A stretch of DNA of 64,000 nucleotides from Stutzerimonas stutzeri (GCF_024448715.1 NZ_JAMOHZ010000001.1:704507-768506); one strand, 5' to 3'. Positions 1 to 7,722 are shown, counted from the first letter of the stretch. The notes: a model not told the origin generated them from the sequence alone. Numbers and translations are program-made.

Positions 1-1
1 C

Positions 2-607
2 GAAGCGGCTGCCGCCATGCGCCAGGCGCGGGCGATGATGGAGAAGTACCGGATCGAGGACGCCGATGTGCTGATCGCCGACGTTATCGAAGCGTCAGCG
101 CGCAGCGGCGCCAAGACCCGCCCCGTGGCATGGGAAGCCGGCCTGGCCGAAGTCGTCGGTAAGGCGTACTGCTGCAGTTTCCTGTTTTTGTCCGGCCGTG
201 GTGAATACCGTTTCATTGGCGAGATGGCCGAAGTGGCCAGCTACACCATGACCATCCTGTTGCGTCAGGTCCGCCAGGCCAGGCGCGACTACATCGCCGA
301 CCACCTGGCCCGCTGCAAAGCGAGCACCAAAACCAAGCGTGCTGACGTGTTCTGCAACGCCTGGGTGTGGAAGGTGCGTGGCAGCGTATGGGCATTTGCC
401 GGTTCGGAAGAACCGAGCGCAGCGGTGGCCACCTACATGGCCAAGCACTACCCGGAGCTAAGCAGCTTCCGCCCCGTCGACCGCAGCGGCGACAAGAAGC
501 GCATGAGCCAGCGCGACTACCAGGACGCCGCGCGCGGCATTGAGGCCGCGAAGGGCGTTCAGCTCAACCACGGGGTCGATGGCCAGGCGCCGCTGGCATT
601 GCACTGA
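2..607 (+). CDS. DUF2786-family phage early protein, 5' end cut by window
   Basis: The reading frame is open from base 2 and runs into the first ATG at 17, so the true start is outside the window. The visible N-terminus (EAAAAMRQARAMMEKYRI) matches the DUF2786 pattern, a helical motif of small Mu-like phage and actinobacterial proteins whose biochemical role is not known. The rest is basic and Arg/Lys-rich. It lies in the early region upstream of gemA and mor, where Mu-like phages carry small accessory early genes. Assignment rests on the N-terminal motif and position only. Confidence 0.75.
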   Translation, partial: EAAAAMRQARAMMEKYRIEDADVLIADVIEASARSGAKTRPVAWEAGLAEVVGKAYCCSFLFLSGRGEYRFIGEMAEVASYTMTILLRQVRQARRDYIADHLARCKASTKTKRADVFCNAWVWKVRGSVWAFAGSEEPSAAVATYMAKHYPELSSFRPVDRSGDKKRMSQRDYQDAARGIEAAKGVQLNHGVDGQAPLALH

Positions 608-684
608 GCGAAACCTAGCCCCTTCACCGGGGCGATGGTCTGCCGGGCGTGGTTGCCCGGTACTGATGAGCAGCCGAGGACACG

Positions 685-906
685 ATGCAACTGCTACGAA
701 ACCGAGCCGACTGGTGCAACTGGGCCGAAGGCCTGGCTGGCATCAGCATTCGCCACAACTACAACGTGCCGGCCGAGCCTGCCACTTATCCCTGCTTCGC
801 TTACGCGGTCGCCGAGTGCCTACTTGGTGAAGTCGAGGCGCCTCGCTACCTGATGGGCTCGGAGCTCTGCGAGATGATGGCCGCGCTCCTGGAGGCGCAT
901 CCATGA
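685..906 (+). CDS. Small phage early protein, unknown function
   Basis: A 73-residue protein I do not recognise. It has several Cys and Trp residues, no membrane segment and an acidic C-terminus. Its stop overlaps the start of the next gene (ATGA at 903-906), which supports translation as part of the early operon. The 77-base gap before it contains a GC-rich hairpin (CCGGGC and GCCCGG arms near 643-658). Confidence 0.6.
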   Translation: MQLLRNRADWCNWAEGLAGISIRHNYNVPAEPATYPCFAYAVAECLLGEVEAPRYLMGSELCEMMAALLEAHP

Positions 907-1184
907 CCGAGCAAAGCAAGGCTGAACGGGTACGCAAGCAGAACGCTGCACGCCAACAATCGAAGCGCGACCGCACCCTGCTACACCGCGAAAAGGTCGG
1001 TGCCGAGAAGATCAAGTTCGAAATCTACAGCGGCACCCGCCGCGACCTCGACGCGATGCAACAGGTCGGCGGCTACACCGAAGCCGGTGAGGCAATCACG
1101 CTCGCCATTCGCTACATGGCCGATATGGCCCGCCGAGATCCGGCTGCATTCGCCGAGGCAATGAACCCGAGGAACCCGTTGTGA
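903..1184 (+). CDS. Small basic phage early protein, unknown function
   Basis: A 93-residue protein with a strongly basic N-terminal 40 residues (KAERVRKQNAARQQSKRDR) followed by a compact helical region containing a GGYTEAGEAITLAIRYMADM-like stretch. The second half resembles a short ribbon-helix-helix or helical DNA-binding fold, but this is only a guess. It is coupled by ATGA overlap to the gene before and by a 4-base overlap to gemA after it. Confidence 0.6.
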   Translation: MTEQSKAERVRKQNAARQQSKRDRTLLHREKVGAEKIKFEIYSGTRRDLDAMQQVGGYTEAGEAITLAIRYMADMARRDPAAFAEAMNPRNPL

Positions 1185-1582
1185 GCAGTCTTGCCAAGAT
1201 CCACATCGCCAAAAGCCAGCTGGGCATGGATGACGACACCTATCGCGCGTTGCTAGCCCGAGTGGCCGGCGTTCGCTCAGCGAAAGACCTGAGCCCGCGC
1301 CAGATCGGGGCCGTGCTGGCTGAGTTCGTCCGTCTCGGCTTCCAGCCCAAGCCAGCAAAGAAGGCCGGCAGAGCGGTGCCAAAGCCCGCGCAAGATCGAG
1401 CAGCACTGGTCGGCAAGATCGAAGCCTTCCTGGCCGAAGCAAACCGCCCCTGGGCATACGCCGACGCGATGGCGTTGCGTATGTTCAAGGTCGAACGGGT
1501 AGAATGGCTCGATAGTGGCCAGTTGCAACGTCTGGTCGCCGCCTTTGTGTATGACGCCAAGCGCCACGGGAAGCCCACCTAA
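1181..1582 (+). CDS. gemA: Mu gp16-like regulatory protein GemA (DUF1018)
   Basis: The 133-residue product begins with the conserved pattern of GemA/gp16 proteins: a helix containing KIHIAKSQLGMDDDTYRALL, then GVRSAKDLSPRQ, followed by a lysine-rich linker and a second conserved block around WAYADAMALRMF. In Mu, gemA is an early gene reported to affect host gene expression and DNA topology; the mechanism is unclear. The start is GTG at 1181, overlapping the previous stop. It immediately precedes mor, the usual order in Mu-like phages. Confidence 0.85.
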   Translation: MSSLAKIHIAKSQLGMDDDTYRALLARVAGVRSAKDLSPRQIGAVLAEFVRLGFQPKPAKKAGRAVPKPAQDRAALVGKIEAFLAEANRPWAYADAMALRMFKVERVEWLDSGQLQRLVAAFVYDAKRHGKPT

Positions 1583-2010
1583 TGGAAATCGACCAGGTCA
1601 AAGAGCTGCTGCCAAAGCAACTGCTGGACATCGCAGAGGCCATCGGCCTGCCCGCAGCCCAGCGCCTGGTCGACGAGTTGGGCGGCACCACCTGGCCAGT
1701 CGCTAAAGGCGTGCGCCGGCTGGGCATCATCCGGCACGAAGCCTTGAAAGAAGTGATCGGTGAGCGTGCAGCCACCATCATGGCCGAGCAATGGGGCAGC
1801 GTGCCGCTGTACATCCCCAAGTGCGAAGCCGCTATCCGCCGCCTGCGTGACCTGGAGATCAACCGCCAGTACGTCCAGGGCGTGCGCGAGGGCGTGTCGG
1901 CCAATACCTTGGTCGCCGAGTTGGCCCGCAGCTACAAGCTGAGCGATCGGCGGGTCTGGGAGATCCTGAAGCAGCCCTCACCCGAGGCAACTGGCGACCT
2001 TTTTCACTAG
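1582..2010 (+). CDS. mor: Mor/C-family transcriptional activator of middle or late genes
   Basis: A 142-residue protein of the Mor family. Features include the N-terminal helical dimerisation region, the conserved strand GSVPLYIPK (residues 72-80) and a C-terminal helix-turn-helix at about residues 104-130 (SANTLVAELARSYKLSDRRV). In Mu, Mor turns on the middle promoter for C, and C then turns on the four late promoters; both bind as dimers upstream of weak promoters. No second Mor/C gene is visible downstream, so this one protein may drive the late operons directly. Its ATG overlaps the gemA stop. Confidence 0.88.
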   Translation: MEIDQVKELLPKQLLDIAEAIGLPAAQRLVDELGGTTWPVAKGVRRLGIIRHEALKEVIGERAATIMAEQWGSVPLYIPKCEAAIRRLRDLEINRQYVQGVREGVSANTLVAELARSYKLSDRRVWEILKQPSPEATGDLFH

Positions 2011-2058
2011 GCATCGACACTTAGGGCAAATGCATACATTCGCAAGGAGCGACCTTCG

Positions 2059-2655
2059 ATGATTTTCCTGATAATTTTTTTAGCCGTTTGGTTCGTTGTG
2101 GCTCTCTTCGCCAAGCGCAGACGATTGAGCGCCACCATCGCCATTGGCGGCGGCTTCATTACAGCAGTGATCGCAACCTCTGTTGTGTCTGGTGGTTACC
2201 TGCTGACAGAGCGCTACGCCAAGTACCAAAGCACGGCGTTCGAAAAGCAGCGAGGCGGAGCCCTGAGCAAATCTAAGCTATTGGCCGAATTGGGCGAATT
2301 CGCTCCGGTATTGAAAGCCGCGCCTGCCGATAAAGGAGAATTGAGAGAACTCGGTAAAACCCAAGGCGGTTCGACAGGCATACTGGAAATAAGTGGAACA
2401 TCAGATGTCGTGGAGAAAGCTACGCTCGCTTTTTCGGCCGATCTGAACGATGAACAAATTCGAGCGCGAAACCTTGAGATGGCAACTCGCTACGTTCACG
2501 CTCTATTCCCTGAGTGGAATTCTCCCGAGGCGTGGCTAGCAGGCCTCGCTGATGCCGGCACGGAAACGCAAGTGATTGAGCGAGAAGGCAGACGGCTGAT
2601 AGCCAAGCACTCCAACGAGCTAAGCCTCTGGTTCCTCACAGTAGAGAAACTCTAG
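2059..2655 (+). CDS. Two-pass membrane protein, probable phage moron
   Basis: This 198-residue protein starts at an ATG behind a clear AAGGAG site. It has two hydrophobic segments (about residues 1-19 and 27-50) separated by a basic stretch AKRRRL, then about 150 soluble residues without a motif I recognise. It stands alone between mor and the lysis operon, where Mu has gene C, and is followed by its own terminator. The A/T content is higher than in the flanking phage genes, which suggests a later acquisition. Superinfection exclusion or another host-protective role is possible but not shown. Confidence 0.65.
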   Translation: MIFLIIFLAVWFVVALFAKRRRLSATIAIGGGFITAVIATSVVSGGYLLTERYAKYQSTAFEKQRGGALSKSKLLAELGEFAPVLKAAPADKGELRELGKTQGGSTGILEISGTSDVVEKATLAFSADLNDEQIRARNLEMATRYVHALFPEWNSPEAWLAGLADAGTETQVIEREGRRLIAKHSNELSLWFLTVEKL

Positions 2656-2662
2656 CCCTCTA

Positions 2663-2690
2663 AGCCCCGCCAAGTGCGGGGCTTCTTGTA
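2663..2690 (+). terminator. Rho-independent terminator after the membrane moron
   Basis: An 8-bp perfect stem AGCCCCGC/GCGGGGCT with a 5-base loop is followed by TCTTGT. It separates the membrane moron from the lysis operon, so that operon needs its own promoter. Confidence 0.8.
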
Positions 2691-2692
2691 TC

Positions 2693-2745
2693 TACTGAAC
2701 CCCTTCAAGCTCCATTGATCTTCTGCCGCCGCCGAACATGGCGGC
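2693..2745 (+). promoter_or_regulatory. Conserved 53-bp element before lysis operon (copy 1)
   Basis: TACTGAACCCC starts exactly 53 bases before the ATG of the first lysis-operon gene. A dyad GCCGCC-N6-GGCGGC abuts the ATG. The same layout, with the same spacing, occurs at 11846-11898 before the protease operon. In Mu these are the places of the C-dependent late promoters Plys and PI. The element is therefore probably a late promoter or leader. No Shine-Dalgarno is present between the dyad and the ATG. Confidence 0.6.
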
Positions 2746-3096
2746 ATGAAGAAACAAGCCACCCACACTCGCCCCCTTCGCCACGCGCGTGACTTCGCCC
2801 AGGCCATCGTCGATGCCTATGGCGACGTCGAGCGTCAGCGCGAAATCTTCACGGCATGCCCGGTCGAGCTACGTGGCCTCGCCCGTGAGATGGCCAAGTC
2901 GGGTCTGGCCAAGGCCGAGCAGCGCGCCAAGCAGCTGATCGCGCACCGCGAGATGCACCGCCGCGCCGCTGCGGTCGATCCGGCACCCCTGATCCCAACC
3001 AGACGTATCTCCTCCCTCCGCCAATCCAGCCCGGAGGTTGGTCGCGCGCGCCTGGCCGAGCTGCGTGCGGCCCTCGGCAATAAGGAAACGGCATGA
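2746..3096 (+). CDS. First gene of the lysis operon, unknown function
   Basis: A 116-residue basic, alanine/arginine-rich soluble protein that I do not recognise. The predicted structure is mostly helical. The ATG at 2746 directly follows the GGCGGC arm of the 53-bp element, with no ribosome site, so translation may be leaderless or may start elsewhere. Its stop overlaps the next start (ATGA, 3093-3096). Position suggests a late function connected with lysis. Confidence 0.65.
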   Translation: MKKQATHTRPLRHARDFAQAIVDAYGDVERQREIFTACPVELRGLAREMAKSGLAKAEQRAKQLIAHREMHRRAAAVDPAPLIPTRRISSLRQSSPEVGRARLAELRAALGNKETA

Positions 3097-3572
3097 GCTC
3101 GCGCCAGCCTCGTGGCATTCGCAACTACAACCCCGGCAACTTGGAGCGCAACGGTACGCGCTGGCAAGGCATGGCCCTGAACCAATCAGCTGACTCGCGG
3201 TTCATCGTGTTCAGCCATCCGGTATGGGGCATCCGCGCCATTGCTCGGACGCTGATCACCTACCAGGACGTACGCCGCGCCCGTGACGGCAGCCGCATCG
3301 ACAGCGTACGAGAGATCATCGAGCGGTGGGCCCCAGCCCATGAAAACGACACCAGCGCTTATGCCAAAGCAGTCGCGAAATCGCTCGGGATTGGGGCGGA
3401 TGACGAGACCGTCGACGTCTACGACTACGCCACGTCGACCGCCCTGGTGAAGGCCATCGTCCGTCACGAAAACGGCCAAGGGCCATTGCCCGGCGGCAAC
3501 TGGTACGGCGACGCATTGATCGCCGAAGGCCTCGCCTTGGCGGGCATCCTGGAGGGGGTGCGCCATGGCTAA
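3093..3572 (+). CDS. Probable endolysin / structural-protein-P5-like lytic protein
   Basis: The 159-residue product starts with the family signature RGIRNYNPGNLERNG and continues with WQGM and FSHPVWGIRAIARTL. This pattern is common in phage proteins annotated as structural protein P5-like or virion/lysis transglycosylase-like. There is no signal peptide. It precedes the holin-like and spanin genes, so an endolysin role is the best reading; the exact enzyme class cannot be fixed from the motif. It overlaps the next gene by 8 bases. Confidence 0.65.
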   Translation: MSSRQPRGIRNYNPGNLERNGTRWQGMALNQSADSRFIVFSHPVWGIRAIARTLITYQDVRRARDGSRIDSVREIIERWAPAHENDTSAYAKAVAKSLGIGADDETVDVYDYATSTALVKAIVRHENGQGPLPGGNWYGDALIAEGLALAGILEGVRHG

Positions 3573-3762
3573 CTGTAAACACTGGAGCCGTAGCAAAACG
3601 CTTTGGCTCAACGCCATCGTGGCCGCGCTGGTCGCACTGGAGGCCGGCACCGGCCTGCTGCAGCCACACCTGCCGGTCAGCCTCTATACCGTCGTGGCCG
3701 TCTCGCTGCCGGTCGTCAATGCCGTGTTGCGAGTGGTTACCACCCAGGGGGTGCGCGCATGA
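3565..3762 (+). CDS. Small two-pass membrane protein, probable holin
   Basis: The 65 residues contain two hydrophobic helices (about 13-32 and 38-58) joined by a short PHLPV turn, with a basic N-terminus CKHWSRSK. Size, topology and position between the lysin and the spanins fit a class II holin that lets the endolysin reach the peptidoglycan. No family name is certain. The ATG overlaps the previous gene and the stop overlaps the next (ATGA). Confidence 0.7.
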   Translation: MANCKHWSRSKTLWLNAIVAALVALEAGTGLLQPHLPVSLYTVVAVSLPVVNAVLRVVTTQGVRA

Positions 3763-3938
3763 TCCGCCGTCTCTGGGCCTTCCTCGATCACCTATTCGGC
3801 ACGCCGCGCATGTGGGTGCCGAACTGCCGGTACCAGACGCCACTGCCGCCTATACGCGTCGGCAAAACAGGTATCGCCGCAGCCCGCCGCGCCGCCCGCA
3901 AGGCACGCAACCGCCGGAGGGCCAAGCGCCATGCTTGA
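3759..3938 (+). CDS. Small very basic lysis-operon protein
   Basis: A 59-residue protein, MIRRLWAFLDHLFGT at the N-terminus and an Arg/Ala/Lys-rich tail (AARRAARKARNRRRAKRHA). The ATG at 3759 is chosen because it overlaps the holin stop as ATGA; the frame is open further upstream but only inside the holin gene. I recognise no domain. Its stop overlaps the Rz start. Confidence 0.6.
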   Translation: MIRRLWAFLDHLFGTPRMWVPNCRYQTPLPPIRVGKTGIAAARRAARKARNRRRAKRHA

Positions 3939-4545
3939 ACGTCTCAGCTCACCGTTGCCCAGCTCGCTGACGCTGGGCCTGCTGGCTTGCATGGTCTGTG
4001 CGGCCGCCTCGGGCGGTATCGCCTACGGCTTCGGCTATCGGCACGCCGAAGCCCAGGGCGCGGCCAGTCTCAGCGCCCTTGTGGCCAAGCATGCGACCCA
4101 GGCCAGCACAACAGCCGAGGCAAACAGCGAGCGAATGCTGCAGCAGATAACTCGCGCCAGCGAAGCCGCTGGGCAGATGCTCGCCTTGCTCGCTCGCCTC
4201 GACACCGAACAGCAGCCCATCCAGGAACGCATCCCCCATGTCACTAGCACCTATCGGCCGGAGCCGGCCGCTGCGCCTGAGCCTATCCCTCGTTGCGTGT
4301 TCACTGTTGGCTGGTTGCGCGACTACAACACCGCCCTTGGTGTGCCCGGCGCCGCCATTGGTCCCGTTGCCGGCCCCGCTGGGCAAACACCCTGGGCCGC
4401 CCCCGGCGCTGACGCCGAATTATTGGAAAGCGGTGTTACACCCGCAGACATCCTCGCCCACGCCCAGGACTACGGCCGCTGGGCCCGTTCCCTTGCCAGC
4501 CAGGTGACCGGCCTGCTCACAGCCAGGGAGGCTGGCACGCCATGA
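3931..4545 (+). CDS. Rz-like inner-membrane spanin
   Basis: The 204-residue protein has a single N-terminal membrane segment (about residues 12-33) and then a helical, Ala/Gln/Glu-rich periplasmic stretch (about 45-100) typical of i-spanins, followed by a proline-rich tail. Spanins link inner and outer membranes and fuse them at the last step of lysis. The diagnostic point is the Rz1-type lipoprotein encoded inside it in another frame (4238-4507). The C-terminal part is longer than in classical Rz. Confidence 0.8.
   Translation: MLERLSSPLPSSLTLGLLACMVCAAASGGIAYGFGYRHAEAQGAASLSALVAKHATQASTTAEANSERMLQQITRASEAAGQMLALLARLDTEQQPIQERIPHVTSTYRPEPAAAPEPIPRCVFTVGWLRDYNTALGVPGAAIGPVAGPAGQTPWAAPGADAELLESGVTPADILAHAQDYGRWARSLASQVTGLLTAREAGTP
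4238..4507 (+). CDS. Rz1-like outer-membrane spanin lipoprotein nested within Rz
   Basis: This 89-residue frame lies wholly within the Rz gene, +1 relative to it. It has a basic N-terminus, a short hydrophobic segment and a lipobox LLAGC with the lipidated Cys at residue 27. The mature part is very proline-rich (TTTPPLVCPAPPLVPLPAP), the hallmark of o-spanins. AGGA lies 11 bases before the ATG. Nested Rz/Rz1 pairs are well known from lambda and many phages; here the Rz1 is fully embedded rather than only overlapping. Confidence 0.85.
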   Translation: MSLAPIGRSRPLRLSLSLVACSLLAGCATTTPPLVCPAPPLVPLPAPLGKHPGPPPALTPNYWKAVLHPQTSSPTPRTTAAGPVPLPAR

Positions 4546-4934
4546 CCATGGAGCTAGAAATAAGCCAGCTGATTGGATGGGCCACGGGGCTGCTCAGCAT
4601 CTTCGTCGGCATCGTCACCGGCCTGGTCAAGCTGCTGCTCGGTCAGTTCGAGAAGCGTCTGGCCGAGCGCTTCGCCGCTCAGGATGCCGCCAGGCTAAGT
4701 GCCAGCCGCCACTGGGAGGAAAACTTCGCCAAGGTCCTGGAGCGCCAGGACAAAGACTCCGACGCAGTGCAGCAGTTGGAGCGCAGCTTCCTGCGTTTCC
4801 AGGCCGAGCTGCCACTGCAGTACGTGCGGCGCGAAGACTTCGTCCGCAACCAAACCATCATCGAAGCCAAGATCGACGCCGTTTTCTCCAAGCTCGAAGT
4901 TATCCAGATAAATGGAGCCCGTAACCATGATTGA
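4542..4934 (+). CDS. Mu gp25-like protein (DUF2730)
   Basis: A 130-residue protein with one N-terminal membrane helix (about residues 8-31) and a long amphipathic, probably coiled-coil region. This fits the DUF2730/gp25 family of Mu-like phages, which sits between lysis and terminase genes. Function is unknown. It overlaps the Rz stop by 4 bases (ATGA). Confidence 0.7.
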   Translation: MTMELEISQLIGWATGLLSIFVGIVTGLVKLLLGQFEKRLAERFAAQDAARLSASRHWEENFAKVLERQDKDSDAVQQLERSFLRFQAELPLQYVRREDFVRNQTIIEAKIDAVFSKLEVIQINGARNHD

Positions 4935-5232
4935 TGCCGCCAAGATCCGCCGAGAGTCCATGCGCTGGTACATCCTGCTGACCCTCAACAATGCCCGCCC
5001 GGTAGACCCGCACGAAGTCCTGGTGCTCTCGACCATCCAGGGCATCTATGCCGATGCGACCCAGCATGAAGTCCGCCGCGAACTCGACTACCTGAAAGAC
5101 CGCAGCCTGGTCACTCTCGACAAGCAGCCCAGCGGCGTCTGGATCGCCGGCCTGACCCACTACGGCGTCGACATCGCCGAGTACACCATCGAATGTAACC
5201 CCGGCATTGCACGCCCGGCACGGTGCGTCTGA
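4927..5232 (+). CDS. Mu gp26-like small protein (VpaChn25_0724 family), winged-helix-like
   Basis: Start chosen at ATG 4927 (MIDAAKIRRES) because GGAG lies just upstream, whereas the in-frame ATG at 4912 has no site. The 101 residues look like a winged helix: YILLTLNNARP, helices around VRRELDYLKDRSLV and a wing before GLTHYGVDIAEYT. The family is found next to the small terminase in Mu-like phages. Its role is not established. Confidence 0.7.
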   Translation: MIDAAKIRRESMRWYILLTLNNARPVDPHEVLVLSTIQGIYADATQHEVRRELDYLKDRSLVTLDKQPSGVWIAGLTHYGVDIAEYTIECNPGIARPARCV

Positions 5233-5233
5233 C

Positions 5234-5746
5234 ATGCCGCCGCGCAGCAAGGTCGCCACCCTGCCGGGCGAGGTGAAAGCCTGGCTGGATCAGGCTTTGG
5301 CCGAGAACAACTTCAGCGACTACGAGGCCCTGTCCGCTGAGCTGACCGACCGCGGCTTCGCAATCAGCAAGAGCGCGCTGCACCGTTACGGTCAGAACTT
5401 CGAGGATCGCCTCTCCGCCTTGAAAGTGGCCAGCGAACAAGCCCGCGCCGTGGTGGCTGCCGCGCCCGATGAGGAAGGGGCCGTCAACGAAGCGCTGATG
5501 CGCCTCGTCCAGGAACACCTGTTCAAGTTGCTCATGAGCGAAGGTGGCCAGTTCGATCTGCCCAAGGTGGCCAAGGCTGTGGCCGAGCTGGGCAAGGCGT
5601 CGATTAGCCAGAAGAAATGGCAGGCCGAGGTCCGCGCCAAGGCCGAAGCGGCCGCCAGCCAGGTCGAGAAAATCGCCAAAAAAGGTGGTCTCGACGCGGC
5701 CACCGTGGCTGAGATTCGGCGGGAGATTCTCGGGGTGGCGCGGTGA
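5234..5746 (+). CDS. Small terminase subunit, Mu gp27-like (DUF3486)
   Basis: The 170-residue product from ATG 5234 has an N-terminal helix-turn-helix-like segment (FSDYEALSAELTDRGFAISK) and a long helical C-terminal region rich in Ala, Glu and Lys, as in DUF3486 proteins. The small subunit recognises phage DNA for headful packaging and works with the gp28-like large subunit encoded at 6168. The two genes are separated by an antisense insertion of about 420 bases. Confidence 0.82.
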   Translation: MPPRSKVATLPGEVKAWLDQALAENNFSDYEALSAELTDRGFAISKSALHRYGQNFEDRLSALKVASEQARAVVAAAPDEEGAVNEALMRLVQEHLFKLLMSEGGQFDLPKVAKAVAELGKASISQKKWQAEVRAKAEAAASQVEKIAKKGGLDAATVAEIRREILGVAR

Positions 5747-5751
5747 GCTGT

Positions 5752-6105
5752 TTAGAACACTATAAAAGGAATAGGGACCAAGTCACGATTGGGAACCTTG
5801 TGTCCGCACTTCGGGCAGACCAGATAGTAAAGAAGACCCTGGTTCTTCTCAGTAAGTCCGTGCTGTTCCTTCCTCTTGAAGCACTCAGCACACACAAACT
5901 CAGGATGTTTCGAAGTGTCCGCGTTAGCGGTGCGCTTGAAAACGATTCCGCCCTTCGCGGTAGCGAACTGTGTGTAGTGCCGAGCTACCGAGAGACGCCA
6001 AAAGAGCACCCCGGTCAAATATCTCAGAGCCGTCCAGATTGCAGCGCCACAGTCTTTTATGGGCGCCCAGAGCTTGAGCACAAAATTCAGAAACCAGCCG
6101 TCCAT
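5752..6105 (-). CDS. Antisense zinc-ribbon protein, probable moron between terminase genes
   Basis: This 117-residue frame reads leftward against the packaging operon. The ATG at 6105 is chosen for its strong GGGAGG site; an in-frame ATG at 6183 lies inside the terminase gene and has none. The N-terminal half is hydrophobic and aromatic (WFLNFVLKLWAPI, ALRYLTGVLFWRLS) and may associate with membrane. The C-terminal half has CAEC and CPKC pairs spaced like a zinc ribbon. It ends 5 bases from the gp27 stop. I recognise no named family. Lower GC and opposite strand indicate an accessory gene expressed from its own promoter, perhaps in the lysogen. Confidence 0.65.
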   Translation of the reverse strand: MDGWFLNFVLKLWAPIKDCGAAIWTALRYLTGVLFWRLSVARHYTQFATAKGGIVFKRTANADTSKHPEFVCAECFKRKEQHGLTEKNQGLLYYLVCPKCGHKVPNRDLVPIPFIVF

Positions 6106-6167
6106 CGAAACACCTCCCTGGTGCGCTTTTTTTGGCACCGCGAGCCTACCACCGAAGGGCTCGCAAC

Positions 6168-7709
6168 ATGAATCTGCCACCACTACTAGGCAACACCGCC
6201 GCTATTGATATACCCGCTGTTCTGCTCGATTACCAAAAGGACTGGATCGGCCTGCGCTCCCCGCTCAAGGTCGCCGAAAAGTCGCGCCGTATCGGCCTCA
6301 CCTGGGCCGAGGCGGCGGATAACGTCCTGGTCGCCGCCGCCAGCCGCGAGGCCAAGGGGCAGACCGTCTATTACCTCGGCTACAACCAGGACATGACGGT
6401 TGAATACATCCAGGCCTGTGCCATGTGGGCGCGCGCGTTCAACTACGCCGCCGGCGAGATCGAGGAAGGCATCTGGCCGGACGAGGATCCCGACAAGCAC
6501 ATCAAGACGTACACCATCAGCTTTCCCTCGGGCTTCCGGATCACCGCATTGACCAGCCGCCCATCCAACCTGCGCGGCCGCCAGGGCGTGGTGGTGATCG
6601 ATGAGGCCGCGTTCCACCAGGATCTGGCCGAGCTGCTCAAGGCGGCACTGGCGCTGCTTATCTGGGGCGGCGAGGTGCATGTCATCAGCACCCACGACGG
6701 CACCGACAATCCGTTCAATGAGCTGATCGAGGAGATCCGCGCCGGCAAGCGAAAGGGCATGCTGTTCCGCTCGACCTTCCGTGAAGCGGTCGAGCAAGGC
6801 CTCTATGAGCGGGTCTGCCTGCGCAAGGGCATCCCCTGGACGGCAGAGGAACAGGCCGCCTGGGTTCAGGATGTGTATGACTTCTATGGCGATGCCGCCG
6901 AGGAAGAACTCGACTGCGTGCCCAGTCAGGGCGGCGGCGCTTACCTGTCGCTCGCGCTCCTGGAGCAACGCACCAATCGCGACGTCCCCGTGCTGCGCCT
7001 GGCCTATCCGCAGGGCTATGAAACCATTGCCGAGCACATGCGCCTGGCCGACTCGCTGTCGTGGTGCGAACGCGAGCTGTTGCCGCTGCTGGCGGCACTG
7101 CCGCGTGAAACGCGCAGCTTCTATGGCATGGACTTTGGTCGCAGCGGTGACCTGTCCGTCATCGTGCCATTGCTCCAGGAGCAAGATCTGCGCCGCCGCC
7201 AGCCCTTCCAGGTCGAGCTGCGCAACGTGCCGTTCAAGCAACAGGAGCAGATTCTGTTCTTCATCGTCGACCGGCTGCCCAACTTCCTCGGTGGCAAGAA
7301 CGATGCCCGAGGCAACGGCCAGGCGATCGCCGAGGCGGCAGCGGTCAAGTACGGCCATAGCCGCATAGACCAGGTGATGCTCACCGAGGGCTGGTACCGC
7401 GACAACATGCCCCCGTTCAAGGCGGCGCTCGAGGACGGCACCCTGCACGACCTGCCGGCAGACAAAGACACCGTCGACGATTATCGCGCGCTCAAGGTCG
7501 TCAAAGGCGTGCCGCGCGTTCCGGATAGCCGCACCACGGAAAAAGGCGGCGGCAAGCGCCACGGCGATGCCGCCGTCGCTGGTGTACTGGCCTACGCCGC
7601 CAGCCGCAGCCCGGCAGGCCCCATCGAATACACCCCCGCACCGCCCCGCGCCGATCGCTGGGCCGAACGCGACGACGATCAACCCGGCACCTGGCAAGGC
7701 GCCTGGTAG
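6168..7709 (+). CDS. Large terminase subunit, Mu gp28-like
   Basis: The 513-residue ATPase-nuclease that drives DNA into the procapsid. A Walker A-like KSRRIGLTWA lies at residues 38-47, Walker B VVVIDEAAF has D145-E146, and the RNase-H-like nuclease core starts at MDFGRSGDLSV with D322. The ATG at 6168 is preferred over an upstream in-frame ATG at 6132 because it fits the family N-terminus MNLPPLL. A 7-bp hairpin (GCGAGCC/GGCTCGC, 6140-6164) ends three bases before the start and might modulate translation. The length is usual for the family. Confidence 0.92.
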   Translation: MNLPPLLGNTAAIDIPAVLLDYQKDWIGLRSPLKVAEKSRRIGLTWAEAADNVLVAAASREAKGQTVYYLGYNQDMTVEYIQACAMWARAFNYAAGEIEEGIWPDEDPDKHIKTYTISFPSGFRITALTSRPSNLRGRQGVVVIDEAAFHQDLAELLKAALALLIWGGEVHVISTHDGTDNPFNELIEEIRAGKRKGMLFRSTFREAVEQGLYERVCLRKGIPWTAEEQAAWVQDVYDFYGDAAEEELDCVPSQGGGAYLSLALLEQRTNRDVPVLRLAYPQGYETIAEHMRLADSLSWCERELLPLLAALPRETRSFYGMDFGRSGDLSVIVPLLQEQDLRRRQPFQVELRNVPFKQQEQILFFIVDRLPNFLGGKNDARGNGQAIAEAAAVKYGHSRIDQVMLTEGWYRDNMPPFKAALEDGTLHDLPADKDTVDDYRALKVVKGVPRVPDSRTTEKGGGKRHGDAAVAGVLAYAASRSPAGPIEYTPAPPRADRWAERDDDQPGTWQGAW

Positions 7710-7722
7710 CCTTCAGGAATAG

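Noticed and set aside
6186..7697. Leftward 503-residue open frame opposite the large terminase
   Set aside because: Composition (Ala/Gly/Arg/His) and exact overlap with the terminase frame show it is a shadow.
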